This document shows, piece by piece, positions 10,794 through 21,293 of a stretch of 64,000 nucleotides of DNA; position 1 is the stretch's first letter, and each line of letters begins with the position of its first letter. Origin of the DNA: Orychophragmus violaceus (lineage: Eukaryota; Streptophyta; Magnoliopsida; Brassicales; Brassicaceae). The stretch is from assembly GCA_030180135.1 (NCBI GenBank), contig CM058232.1, positions 74,454,016 to 74,518,015 of the forward strand, read 5' to 3'. Both the position numbers and the translations under genes were made by a program. Under the pieces are notes generated by a model. It saw only the letters and a program-made list of their open reading frames with translations. It made no database searches and was not told where the DNA came from.

Positions 10794-12139
10794 TTTTGGT
10801 TTGTCCGGTCCAGCTAATGACCTTAAACAAGCGCTGAGTGGGAGGCAACCCACTGTTTTCGTTTTTGCATTTTAATTTTGGTGTTTTTATAGGATTTTAC
10901 GTTTGTTTCTGTTTTTGGTGAGTTTTTGTCTGCAGGTCTCGACCAAATCGCAGTGCGTCGACCGACACACATTGTGTCGATCGTCACAACACGAACGAAA
11001 TCGCATTGCAGCGATCGTTGCGGTCCTGAATAACGATCGACCATACACGAAAATCGCCTAGCAACGGTCGATGCACCTAGTGCACCGATCGATGCCTGAG
11101 CGACAGAGGTAAAAATCCGACATACATAATTTCATCTTTTATTTATTTTTCTTTTTACCAATCTTTCGCTTGACACTACTGGGGACAGTGTGTCTTAAGT
11201 GTGGGGGAGGTGCTACTGACATCTATCTTTCTGTTTTCTTAGAGTCAATCCGTTTTTCAAATTTTTTTGTTTTATTGAGTCAAAACCAGTTTAAGTAAGA
11301 AACAATGATTTTTTGAGAAGATTAACAGCACTTGCAGGAACTTAAGTAACCATTGGGATGAAGTTGCAGGATTTATCTATGACTATTAGAAAACCCAGAC
11401 ACAGATCAACCTACTGAGGACACCCACATCACTTCAGGTATCAGAGGATCCTTTTACTGACTTCACCATTAATTCTGACTTAGATTTCTCACCTAAGGGC
11501 TTGGTATGCTTTGTGTCGGATTCCCTTGTTAGTTCTGACACAGCCTGTAAACCTGTCCTATTTAGTTCCCTTCTCCCCTTCCATAAAATTAAAAAATAAT
11601 AATAATAAACTGAGGATGAGTTAGTAACTCCGAAGTGGTCATGGGAATAGTTGCAAACACTATTATCTCCTATGTGATCCATGGAATGTGTCCAAAGTAC
11701 ACCCCTTAACGGGAAGAGCACTGATAAAAAAATAAAATGATACCCAATGGGGAAAAATCAGAATGCTAAGGAAGGGAAAAGAGAAGAAAGGGACTAGAGA
11801 AAGATAGTATGGTGGTTTAGAGCTGATAAGGTAAGAGTCCATGTGCCTTTGATCGATATTCCTTAGGTGAGACCGCACTTAAATACTTGCAGAAGTCAGT
11901 AGGGTGAATTTAAATGCGTGAATATGATTGTGGAGTTTACTTAGGAGAGTTGCTAAGTGTGGGGGAAGTATATGTTGGTCTTGATATCCTGTGATTGATT
12001 CTTTCAGTGGTTTACTAAGGGGAATCTGAGTGTTGTTGCTTCAAAGATGAAAAGAGTTTCTGAAAGTTTTCAAACCTCTTCACCATGTTTTAGTTCTCTG
12101 TTTTGCTTGAGGGCAAACAAAGGCTAAGTGTGGGGGAGT
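10794..12139 (+). other. Conserved 3' noncoding block of element A
   Basis: No coding sequence, but closely matched in B (34.3-35.55 kb) and D (55.15-56.5 kb). It contains two small hairpins (10807-10822 and 10837-10854), six dyad sites (cores 10959, 10978, 11012, 11034, 11065, 11086), three copies of the purine-rich AAGTGTGGGGGA motif (11197, 11953, 12124), and a hairpin ACACT/AGTGT just before the first of them. Its retention in a copy that lost pol suggests it is needed in cis. Confidence 0.7.
10954..11096. promoter_or_regulatory. Dyad-site cluster in the 3' block of A
   Basis: Six cores (10959, 10978, 11012, 11034, 11065, 11086) form three pairs of 19, 22 and 21 bp, with pairs 34 and 31 bp apart. 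The block lies between a CAG preceded by pyrimidines (near 10935) and an AGGTAA (near 11107), resembling the edges of an exon. Confidence 0.6.
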
Positions 12140-13331
12140 TGATATATAATGGTTTTTACCGGTTTTATGCCATGATATAAGTGTGTTTTAGAGTCTATTT
12201 GTGTTCTTTTAGAGTCTATTACAGGTATAATCAGGTTTGGAGCAGAATTGGAGATGTTGGAGCATTCTGGAGCTTTTTCGAGTGTTTGGCCGAGAGAGTT
12301 GAGCTCACTGTCCGAAACAGGGGATTGCATCGATCGACACACCTTTGGTGTCGATAGTTGCACAGGCGAGATGGGCCAAGACTCGGCGGTTTAATGAAGA
12401 GTGAAGATATTACACTTTGGTCCAGAAGTTCCTGATATTTACAAAGAAGCCCCAAGCCGAGATTATACCTATTTTAAGTTTTTGGTGTTTTAATGAGATA
12501 CGCTTTCATACTTAGAGCTAAGAGATTTTTAGAGCTTTTGGGGCTGATCTGATCCTGTACTTCATCTATTTTGGAGAAGATTTCGAACCCCTTTATCTAT
12601 TTATTTTCTTATATGCAATCTATTAATTCTATGATTTCTGTTTCATTAATCATGTCTGAGTAGATTCATTGTTAGGTTTAGGGATTCTCATTAGGGATTT
12701 CATGACTTGTTAGATTTAATTAATTCAGTTAAGGATTCAAATCAATAAATGTTCTTCAATCTAAACTGTGCTTAATGCTAGTTCTAACCTGATCACTTAG
12801 AATCTAGATCATAGGTTGCTAGGTTGGCACGAAAGTGTGATTTAGAACCTGAACTATTTAGATTGAGCAATTGAATTACTCGCAAAGAAATTTGGTTTAG
12901 TTTAATTGTGAACATATCGAACCTGATCATTAAAGCTGGTTTAATCTGTTAGGAATTACAAAGACATTTGGATTTCTGCAATTAGGCTTAGAGAATCTTC
13001 ACAGCGAAAGTTGGTTTATTCTATATCTGTGCTTCGAGTTCTAGAACTGTGTTTAATTAGATCCTGACTGAATATTAATCTGCTTGTCTGATTTCCTGGG
13101 AACTCCCTAGACTTAGCGCCCTTAGTTTATTGCTTACAACTCACTCCTGCTATCGTTTGCTTCCTTGTTTTGCTTGCTTTACTTTAATTAGACTTGCTTT
13201 CACCTAGTTTAATCTTCTTAGTTTTTAATCTATCGTAGCTCAGAGTCCTCGTGGATTCGATACCCTAGAGTACTACAATCTCGTATTGTGCACTTGCAGT
13301 TAGATAATAGGGTTAAAACTTACACCTATCA
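12140..13331 (+). repeat. Element A 3' LTR (1192 bp)
   Basis: Near-identical to the 5' LTR. It differs at the start by TAATGG for TCATGG, which breaks one pair of the terminal inverted repeat, and has a short deletion near 12473. The dyad pair has cores at 12331 and 12352; the second carries a base change (CGATAG). It is preceded directly by the purine-rich tract CTAAGTGTGGGGGAG (12124-12138). Confidence 0.92.
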
Positions 13332-13978
13332 ATGAGACGGAGGAAAAATTGTGCTTAGCGGAGGAGAAGGCGAAAGCCGATTTCCTTAAGTTTCAGTCGG
13401 AGAAAAAGAGTCAACAGAAATTCTGCGCCGATCTGGTTCAGAAAGAGAGGAATAGCGTCAAAGCCGCGGTGAGGGCAAAGGCTCAATCCTATTTTGATAT
13501 TTTCCAGCGCTACGTCAAGGATCAAGAGGAGGCCACCAAGGTACAGGTTGAGCAAGGTCAGATTACTGGCCTTAGGAAATTCCTGCTGAAGCTTAGCGGG
13601 GAAGGTGTGCCAATTCCCGCGTCGATCCTGGATCAACTCGCAGCTGATGAGGCGGCGATTGATGCTAAGCTGGACGGCCTGGATGTTGTGACGAAAGAAG
13701 AGCTAACGTTTGTCCTCTAGCCAATTCGCCATCCTCTCCTGAACCTTTACCGCGATTCGCCACCCCGTGTTCCAAAGGATATTGATGAATTCGGGACTAA
13801 TCACGGGGTGATCTCGGAAGCGGTTCCTGCCAATCTTGTTCAGACATCTGTTAACCCGGAGATCGCCGCTCCATACGGTGTGTTGACAGTAGAGCAGGAC
13901 GCAAGCACTAAGGCTAGCGAAGCTGAGAAAGTGAATGAAACAGAGAAATCATCGACGAGCGGGGCCGGGGACGAATGA
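13332..13978 (+). pseudogene. Antisense ORF of the Tat element, 3' portion after insertion A
   Basis: The coiled-coil reading frame left at 6734 resumes in phase just after the second target copy (ATGAG, 13332-13336), with Glu/Lys/Ala-rich heptads to about 13600. An in-frame TAG at 13718-13720 is followed by 85 more open codons to TGA at 13976-13978, so the TAG is probably a recent nonsense mutation or marks an alternative end. The 3' end points towards the end of the Tat integrase on the other strand (convergent, about 0.8 kb apart). Confidence 0.65.
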
Positions 13979-14788
13979 TTTCTTGTATTGTTTTTTGTAT
14001 GTCGGTTCTATGTAAGACTTTTTTTGGTATTTAACTTGCTTGTAAACTTATCCTCTGCTTTAAGGAGGTTTTTTAAGTAAATTATTTTTGCAGTACAATC
14101 GGTCTACTCTTTTTTTTTTAATTCGGTCAAATGAATCAAAATGAATAGCGATTGGATCATTTTATCATAGAACGGTTCTTTTTCCGTTCCGCTAGGTTTA
14201 ATAATTGCGAGACTTATGCGTGCTCGGCTTATGTGTCAAAAGGACAGACGAATATGCGAGGCTTATTTATTATCGCCCACCACAGAGGACGTACGGGTAC
14301 GGGCCCGACTTTTTAGTGCGAGACGGATCTCGGCTTTTCTTTACCGCGATATGCATCTCGCGTGCAAAGAAGACCACACTCCTGGCCAGGGAGCGCGATG
14401 CTATTAATGCGAGTCTTATTAGGCGCTCGGCTTACAGTGTATCGTTTGACTTTGCGAGCTGAGTAGGTCGGCTTTCTGCGAGCTGAAAGCTCGGTGTTCT
14501 GCGAACTTAGGAGCTCGGCTTTAGCGAGCTAAGGAGCTCGGCTTTGGCGAGCTAAGGGGCTCGGCTTTAGCAAGCTAAGGAGCTCGGCTTTTCGGACAAG
14601 TACTTAGCTTGTCGTGGCGTTAAAAGGAGAGTTAAATCGGCATGATTTATTGAGATGTGATAGTTCGGTATAAGGTAAGTTTTACATTGGAAAAGAACGC
14701 TAACTCGGCATAAGAGGGAGAAATAACAATCAAGTCACTCGTTGTTCAAACATTTTTTATGGCGCCGTGATAGAATGACCGTCTAGAA
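13979..14788. other. Noncoding region between antisense ORF and Tat integrase
   Basis: About 0.8 kb with no supported gene. The first part is AT-rich, the middle (14180-14460) has open frames with no recognisable similarity, and a short tandem repeat occupies 14463-14600. Confidence 0.5.
14463..14600. repeat. Imperfect ~25-bp tandem repeat, GAGCTCGGCTTTAGCGAGCT type
   Basis: Five to six imperfect copies of a unit containing GAGCTCGGCTTTAGC and a short inverted GCTCG/CGAGC repeat. It lies in the 3' region of the Tat element. Confidence 0.7.
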
Positions 14789-15800
14789 TTATTCTTTCAG
14801 GCTTGCTGAATTCCACGAACGCTCTTTTATCTTTTGATTGTAGTACCGAGTTGCGAGCTGCTGGTATTTTTGGATGCGGAGTAGGGCCCGATCTCGTTCT
14901 TCCTCAATTGTATCAAAAGCCTGAATTAGCATCTTCTCGTTGATCTCGTTATGCTGCGGCATAAGAGCTAGGCGGAGAGTATAAACATTTGCCTCTGGCG
15001 TGACCATTTCTTCCACACTGATGGCTAAGGAAAATGGGGTGGCCCCAGTTGCGCGGCGAGGAGTTGTTTTGTGCGACCAAAGAACTCCATCTAGTTCATC
15101 AGCCCAGACTCTTTTCTTGCTCTCGAGATGCTTTTTGATGCCGTCGATAATGGTTTTATTTGTGGCTTCAGCCTGCCCGTTTCCCTGGGGATATCTCGGT
15201 GTCGATTTGCTAAGCCGTATGTCCCATTTTTTACAAAATCCTTCAAATAGGTTGGATATGAATTGCGACCCGTTATCGGTGACGATCTCATAAGGCAATC
15301 CATATCGGCATATGATGTATTTCCAGACGAATTTCTGAACTTGGACGTCATGGATTGATACATATGCTTTGGATTCGCCCCACTTTGTGAAGTAGTCGGT
15401 CATGATCAGCAGGAAACGCTTTTGGTTGGAGAGTGGCAACGGTCTAACGATGTCCATTGCCCATCTCATGAAAAGATAAGCCGCGGTGGACGTAGTGAGT
15501 AGTTCTGTGGGTCGGTGTATGAATGGTGCATGGGGCTAACATTTTTGCACTTGTTGGAATAGGTCTCGCAATCGGCTATCATAGTCGGCCAGTAGTGACC
15601 ATTCAGTTTGATTTTGAGGGCAAGGGACCGACCTCCAGAGTGATTCCTGCAAGCTCCTGAATGTGTTTCTTCGAGAATTCGGCTGATTTCATCTCCATGT
15701 ATGCATCTGAGGAGAATTTTGTTGGCCGAGTATTTGTAGAGGATGCCGTTGTGTGTCGTATATCGCGCACTTTTGACTTTCAGTCTTCGTGCAGCCCACT
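14789..15800 (-). pseudogene. Tat element C integrase
   Basis: The enzyme that inserts element cDNA into the host genome. An N-terminal zinc-binding part (H..H..C..C, with THSGACRNHSGGRSLA and GHYWPTM at about 15590-15660) is followed by the catalytic core: MDIVRPL near 15455, TDNGSQF near 15270 and the Glu in NGQAEATNK near 15175. It ends with ERDRALLRIQKYQ, then loses the frame near 14820, so the C-terminal domain (VGDxVLRK in relatives) is missing. A frame change around 15466 separates the zinc and catalytic parts. Confidence 0.8.
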
Positions 15801-15992
15801 TATCTTGGGGAAGTTTTCCTTCCGTTAAGTACGCCCAAATCTCTTCTCGCCAGTCTGCTTCTTGATCGGTTATGAGTGCAATGAGGTCGGCACGTTTAGC
15901 CTTACTGTTGTTTGGCTCGACTTGATCCTGTGGATGTTTGATTGCAAGAACATCATCTTCGGAGTTGGATTCTTCGTGATTGTTCTCGGGCG

Positions 15993-16990
15993 GTGGGATG
16001 CTTGGTTCATGAATTGTTTCCACTGGGATTCGTCGACAGAGGTCGGGATTCGATGCCAGAGATGCAAGTGCATTGCTGGGGCATTTTCTTTCCTCGGTAT
16101 ATGGACTATGTCAAAGAACTCAAAGGAGCTGGTAAGTTCTAGTGCCGCTTTACGATAGGCTTCCATTCTCTCATTTTTAGCCTCGTATTCTCCATTGATT
16201 TGATTCTTCACGAGCATGGAGTCGCAATGGGCCAGGAGATGTCGCACCCCGATTTCCCTAGCTAGTCTAAGACCGGCTAACAGAGCCTCGTACTCGGCTG
16301 TATTGTTATATGCTGTAAAACCCAGTTTTAACGATTGTTCTAGTATTTGGTTGGTGATATGAGACGTACTCCTACCCCGGCTCCTCGTTTTGATGAAGCA
16401 CCGTCGACAATGAGTTTCCAATTTTTGTCTTCGATCTGAGTATCAACGTCCAATTCAGTTGATAGTTCCACGAGAAAGTCGGCTATTACCTGGGATTTGC
16501 CAGTTGTCCTGTTTCTGTAATCGATGCCATACTCGCTGAGTTCCACAGCCCATTTTGACAAGCGGCCAGATTGTCCTGGGCTGTGTAAGATTGTCCGAAG
16601 AGGTTGGCTGCTTAGCACTGCAATTGAGTGAGACTAGAAGTAAGGACGTAACTTTCATGCCGAGGTAACGACTGCGAGAGCCGGTTTTTCCATTGCAGGG
16701 TATCTAGTTTCGGCTCCGTTCATCGTTTTGCTCACATAAAAGATTGGCTTTTGTTCTCCTCGATATTCGCGAACTAGGACTCCACTGACTGCAGTTGTTG
16801 AGACCGCGATGTACAGGAAAAGTGTCTCACCGTTCTCGGGTTTTGATAGTACTGGCGGGTTTGACAAGTAGTCCTTAAGCTGGATGAATGCCTCTTGACA
16901 CTTGTCGTCCCATATAAATCTTTTGTTTCCTCGGAGGAGTTCGTAGAAAGGCAGACATTTATCCGTCGAACGAGATATGAATCTGTTCAG
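15993..16990 (-). pseudogene. Tat element C RNase H and archaeal-type RNase H
   Basis: Two adjacent RNase H domains are visible. The first (about 16455-16990) is the ordinary Gypsy RNase H degraded around its active site, with AGVLVREYRG-like and PIFYVSKT segments. The second (about 15993-16430) is the archaeal-type RNase H with IVDGASSKRGAG, TAEYEALLAGL and a CDS motif. The second domain, acquired by Tat-lineage elements, supports the lineage call. Several frameshifts and stops are present. Confidence 0.75.
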
Positions 16991-17770
16991 GGCGGCTATG
17001 CGGCCAGTTAGACGTTGTACCTATCTGGTATTCTTAGGTAATGGTAAGTCGAATATCGCTGAGATTTGTTTCGGATTAGCTTCTATTCCTCTCTGAGTGA
17101 CCACATATCCGAGGAACTCTTCTGATGTTACACCGAACGTACATTTTGCCGGGTTAAGCTTCATTCTATATTGGTTAAGGATGTTAAAACATTCCTTCAG
17201 ATGCCCAACATGTTGAGATGCGACTAAGGACTTAACCAGCATGTCGTCAATGTATACCTGCATCGTCGTGCCGAGCTGAGATGCGAACATTCGGTTGACC
17301 AGTCGTTGGTATGTAGCGCCTGCGTTCTTAAGGCCAACTAGCATGACCTTGTAACAATAAGTGTCGTGTTCCGTTATGAATGTTGTCTTCTCCCGATCGT
17401 CTGGGTTCATGAGAATTTGATTGTATCCTGAAAACGCATCCATAAATGAAAGCAATTCGTTCCCAACTGTGGCTTCAACGAGTCGGTCGATATGCGGCAG
17501 AGGAAAGTTATCCTTTGGACAAGCTTTGTTGAGGTCTGTGAAGTTGACACAGACTCTCCACTTTCCGTTTTTATTTTTGACGATGACTGGGTTGGCTAGC
17601 CAGTCGGGGTACTTGACCTCTTGAATCGAGCCGGCATCGAGCAGTTTGTCTACCTCATCGTTGATGGCTTTTGCCCTTTCGGGACCGAGCTTACGCCTTT
17701 TTTTGCTTAATTGGCTTGTAATTCGGGTCCACGTTGATTTCGTGAGTTGTGATAGAGGGATTGATACCTT
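16991..17770 (-). pseudogene. Tat element C reverse transcriptase
   Basis: RNA-dependent DNA polymerase. Motifs in order: KYPDWLANPV near 17600, FTDLNKACPKD near 17530, LLSFMDAFSGYNQI near 17430, YCYKVM.GLKNAGATYQRLVN near 17330 and the catalytic YIDDM at about 17240-17256. PAKCTFG and FLGYVVT follow. The sequence is open from 17455 to 17021, then hits stops around 17020. The upstream part needs frame changes. Confidence 0.85.
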
Positions 17771-17915
17771 TCATACCCTTGACTATCCAGGCGAAGGTTG
17801 AGACATTCTGCTGTAAGAAAACGATTAGCTCGTTTTTGATATCATCTGGTAATGCCGCACCGATCCCTACACGTTTGTTTGCGTCAGAGTTATCGATAAC
17901 GACTTGCTGAACAAG

Positions 17916-18569
17916 TTATTTTTCGGGGCCTTTCTTTCCTTGCTCGGCATTTATCATGCACGATGGTGCTCTCAACTTGCGCTCTCTCGCGAAACATGAC
18001 CGACTTTCTCTTTGACATCCCTTAACCGTTTGGATTCCCTTAGGTGAGGGGAATTTTATACATTGATGATAGGTCGAGGATACCGCCTTCATGCTGTACA
18101 GCCATGGTGTGCCGAGAATAACGTTGTAAATGGCCGGTTTGTCAATGACATATAATTTTACCATCTTGTTAACTCCCCCTGCGTAAACCGGCAGCTTGAT
18201 TGTTCCAATTTTGTATGTCGTCTCGCTTGTGAAGCCGGTAAGCGGCTTAGCCTTCTGCATGATGTCTTCCTCCTTGATCTCCATCTTTTTGAGTGTATCT
18301 AAAAAGATTAAATCGATGGAGCTACCCATATCAACCAGGATCCGAGATACCTGACAGCTTCCAATGAGGAGCTCGACCACCAGTGGGTCGTTGTGAGGAT
18401 AGTGGGTTCTCCAAAGGTCTTGATCAGTGAAAACGACGGGAGGATCATCATATAGGATTGGTTGAGGCGCGTTTTGTGCGGCTAATGCCATGCGCTCGTA
18501 TCCTTTGATCGATCGAACCGAATCATTCATAGAAATTAAGCCGCCCATTATCATGTTGATTCTTCGCAT
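17916..18569 (-). pseudogene. Tat element C aspartic protease
   Basis: A 217-codon open piece with DPLVVELLIGSCQVSRILVD leading to an active site D-M-G-S-S where relatives have D-T-G-S-S; the change of the catalytic-loop Thr to Met suggests inactivation. Downstream are GFTSETTYKIGTIKLPVYAGG and NVILGTPWLY, typical of Tat proteases. The same block occurs in the three ~2 kb units at 21-39 kb and in element E. Confidence 0.8.
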
Positions 18570-18599
18570 GGCTTTAGGGGCTTCCTCTTCGTCTTCTTC

Positions 18600-20398
18600 T
18601 TCCTCATCATTGTCGCGTTTTAGGGCTAGGCTTTTAATGCGGCGTTGCTGCTTACCTTGATCGTCAGCCTGCTCTTTTCGGCTTCGTTTCGACTCCTCCC
18701 TTATTTCGTCGATGGACGCCTTAATCCTACCACTTGTGAGTCATGCATACAATGCATCTTTGAGTGTTCGGCATTCCGAGGTGTTGTGCGAAGTAGCTTT
18801 ATGGTACTTGAAATACTTTTCTTCCGGTTCAAAAGCAGGTTTGCGGTGCCGTCTCTTTGTGCTCCTTGCTCCATTTGTTCCAGGGTTTGGACGAACGTTT
18901 CTTTCCGGAGTTGCCGACCACCATTGTTATCTTTGCTCCTTTTTCGTAGTGTTGCCTAGGTTCTCGTTCTTCCTTTTTATCGGTCTGCTTGACAGAGCCG
19001 AATTTCTTATCCAGGGCCACCTTCTTCTCCTCTAACTCGACGAATTTGTTTGCTCGATGGAGCGCGTCTTCGATGGTTAGTGGCGGGTTGACAACCAGAT
19101 CCTGGTAGAAAGGGGATTAATGCCATACGGCGTTTGTTAGGGCCGTGATAGTGAACTTATTTGGGGCTTCTGCGCGTGTCATGGACGTCTTGAACCGATA
19201 TATGAAGGCCCGCAGTGTTTCCTTCTTTTACATCAACGCGTTTAGCGAGGTATCTTTGTTCACATAGGCAAGGTGGTGTCTTACGATTGCTCGTGTAAGG
19301 TCGGAGAAGATATTGATTGATTCGGGCGGAAGCCGAGAGAACCAAGTCAACGCGTCTCCTTCCAGAGTTTCAGAAAATAGTTGGCAAAGACCGATGTCGC
19401 GTTCTTTTGAAGATGAGAACCATGCTTTTGCTGCCATGATCTTGAAAGTGGTAAAATGAGAGGCGAGATCTTTGTTACCATTGTACGTCGGTAGTTTGAG
19501 TTTCTTCTTCTGTAGGATGTACATATTCGTGATATGCGAGGTAAAGGGCGTCCTCTGAGTTTCTTCGATGATTCGGTCGATCTCTGGGACATACCTTTTG
19601 ACGGTGTGAACCTCAACCTTGAATTCCTTGAGTGTATCTCTAAGTTCGGTTAGTTGTTTCTCGACCTGGCTGCGGTTCGCTCCTTGAACGGGTGTTTCAT
19701 GAGTTTCCTCGTGGGATGCACCTCGCTCGTGGTGATGGTTACCCCGGCGCGAGTCATTCTCACGACGTGAGCTCCGTCTGCGATCTGAACCATGGTCGTG
19801 CCGAGATTTGTAATCCTCCCATTCGTATTCTTCATCTAGGTCTCTGCTGGGTGAGTACCGTTCGTGATTGTCTTGTTCTTGATGCAGGTTTTGCTTGAGG
19901 TCCTTTGGATCCCGTTTTCGATGCGAGCCTGGCTCACGTCTATCCTTTATGTCTCGCCGTTCATGTGAGTCCCTGGGCCTTGTTCATGGCGATCCTCTTT
20001 AGGCGTTTCATAGATCAGCCGTCTTGCGACTTTTTCTTTTGCGTTGGGGGAGACGGCCCATTTGGATTTCCTCGACTATTGGTCGAGCGAATTCGATCAT
20101 GCTCAGACTGCAACCGGTCGATTCTTCCTAAAACATCTCTTAGCAAATCGTTATGGGAATCGAATTTGGCCATTATGGTTGCTAGAATATAATCTTCTTC
20201 GATTTGTTGAGCTGTTTTGTCGGCTGGAGGGATGCGCTCGCCGTCTTTTCTGGACTTTGAGCCTCATGGCGGTTTGCCGTTGAGCGCTCCGGTCCCTTCA
20301 TCTTCGTGATCGCTTAGGTCGAGATCACTTCCTACATAATCGACTTTGGGATTGTCCCTGGGGTCGATCTCGTCGTTGTTTTCAGATATCTCGTTCAT
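18600..20398 (-). pseudogene. Tat element C gag
   Basis: The likely start is the ATG at 20398 (MNEISENNDEID), about 20 bases after the PBS. A charged N-terminal part (20398-19600) precedes the capsid core at about 19228-19524, with LPTYNGNKDLASH and GDALTWFSRLPPESI. A zinc-knuckle remnant near 18765-18815 keeps H, H and C of a CxxH..HxxxxC pattern, but the first Cys is replaced by Phe. Stops and frameshifts are scattered throughout. Confidence 0.7.
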
Positions 20399-20415
20399 AA
20401 ATTTCTTTTAGAAAT

Positions 20416-20433
20416 CCCCATAGTCGGCTCCAA
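20416..20433 (-). other. Tat element C primer binding site
   Basis: The minus strand reads TTGGAGCCGACTATGGGG, a two-base variant of the TTGGCGCCGACTGTGGGG seen in element E. It is one base inside the LTR. Confidence 0.8.
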
Positions 20434-20434
20434 C

Positions 20435-20954
20435 TGTAAGATCTCAACTTGGCCTATCCGAAGATAGAAAGAGTTTTAGGGTTTTTTCTTGAGGGATTCT
20501 AAAAGAAGGATTCAAGAACACGGTGAGAGTATGGAAATTAGGGTTTTTGCTTATGTTTCCGGGGAGGAATAAAGCGGCCGAGGAAAGTATTTTAAGTCGC
20601 CGGAGAGAAATTAGGTTAAATCGATTTCGCTAATAACTCTCAAGCAGTTGTGTTAAAAAGCGTGTGTATTATTCAATGGCGAGATGCCTTTTTATAGGTT
20701 TACAAAGTCGGTCAAATAAAAAAAAACTAAGATAAATGCGAATCTTTCCTATTATCTCGGCTCGTCTATATCTTCTATATCGGCGTGTTGACTACGCGCG
20801 CCGCTTTCCTTTTCTCATCTCGGCCTTCCTTGTTGCCATAATTGTCCCAAATAACCGGGCCGAGTTAGGTCAACTCGGAACCTACTTTCTTAATTGGGCC
20901 GTCCTAAATTCCTTAATGGGCCTTTTGGGAAGGGTGCTAATCCTGACTCCAACA
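20435..20954 (-). repeat. Tat element C 5' LTR (520 bp)
   Basis: In element orientation it begins TGTTGGAGTCAGG and ends GAGATCTTACA. Its length and ends resemble the 538-bp LTR of element E. It contains a TATA box. The other LTR is outside the window. Confidence 0.8.
20687..20696 (-). promoter_or_regulatory. TATA box in the Tat element C LTR
   Basis: The minus strand reads TATAAAAAGG about 260 bp into the 520-bp LTR, where the promoter of an LTR is expected. Confidence 0.6.
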
Positions 20955-21293
20955 GTTATGTTGAAAGAAAAATTATTAAAATTTAAACTTTCACGTAGAT
21001 AAAAATGTGTTATCAAAAAGTGGTGTTGTGCATTTTAATGGTTTTGGTTATGTTCAATACGATTATGAACTCATTGCAGCTTGTTGTTGGATATGAATTT
21101 AGCACCCTAGCTATAATTTTATATAAAAAAATCTGTCCAATTCTTCAAATATTTCGATCTAATAACGGAAGCCTATCAATAAGTTAACAATCCAACAAGA
21201 AGTTTGACCACTTTAACTATAAATAGACCATCCACTATTCGTTTATCCCTAATTTGTAATTTGCTAAGCTCCTAACTACTTTTTTTTATAAAG
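20955..21293. other. AT-rich spacer, no feature recognised
   Basis: About 340 bp between the Tat LTR and the first tandem unit. I see no gene, repeat or element end here except that 20955-20959 may be a target duplication. Confidence 0.4.

Larger units (their letters stand above)
6735..13331 (+). mobile_element. Athila-like Gypsy element A, gag-protease only, complete ends
   Basis: Flanked by a perfect 5-bp duplication ATGAG (6730-6734 and 13332-13336). LTRs at 6735-7929 and 12140-13331 differ at about 20 positions by eye, so the insertion is fairly young. Between them lie a PBS, leader, gag and protease, then 1.3 kb of noncoding DNA. RT, RNase H and integrase are absent without trace. Its closest relatives here are B and D. 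Such gag-only elements (TR-GAG type) are known to move using enzymes of autonomous relatives; that this copy did so is inference. Confidence 0.92.
5072..20954 (-). mobile_element. Tat-type Ty3/Gypsy element (C) with antisense ORF, twice interrupted
   Basis: Minus-strand order: 5' LTR (20954-20435), PBS (20433-20416), gag, protease, RT, RNase H, archaeal-type RNase H, integrase (ending near 14789). A 3' region follows that carries an ORF on the opposite strand. The two RNase H domains and the antisense extra ORF are hallmarks of the Tat lineage. Element A (6735-13331) and the Copia element (to 5071) are inserted into the antisense ORF; the 3' LTR lies beyond the Copia element, outside the window. 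Gag-pol is broken by many stops and frameshifts. The bases outside the LTR at 20955-20959 (gttat) are the candidate target duplication. Confidence 0.8.

Noticed and set aside
14205..14462. Overlapping small frames at 14.2-14.46 kb as a gene
   Set aside because: Two overlapping frames in a CG-rich 3' region next to a tandem repeat, with no recognisable domain.
18508..18522. GATCGATCGA-like string in Tat element C, and CGATCGAT near 58155 in E
   Set aside because: Isolated strings without the TGYRN arms or a partner 21-22 bp away; taken as chance, and they show that the arrays are not general to the window.
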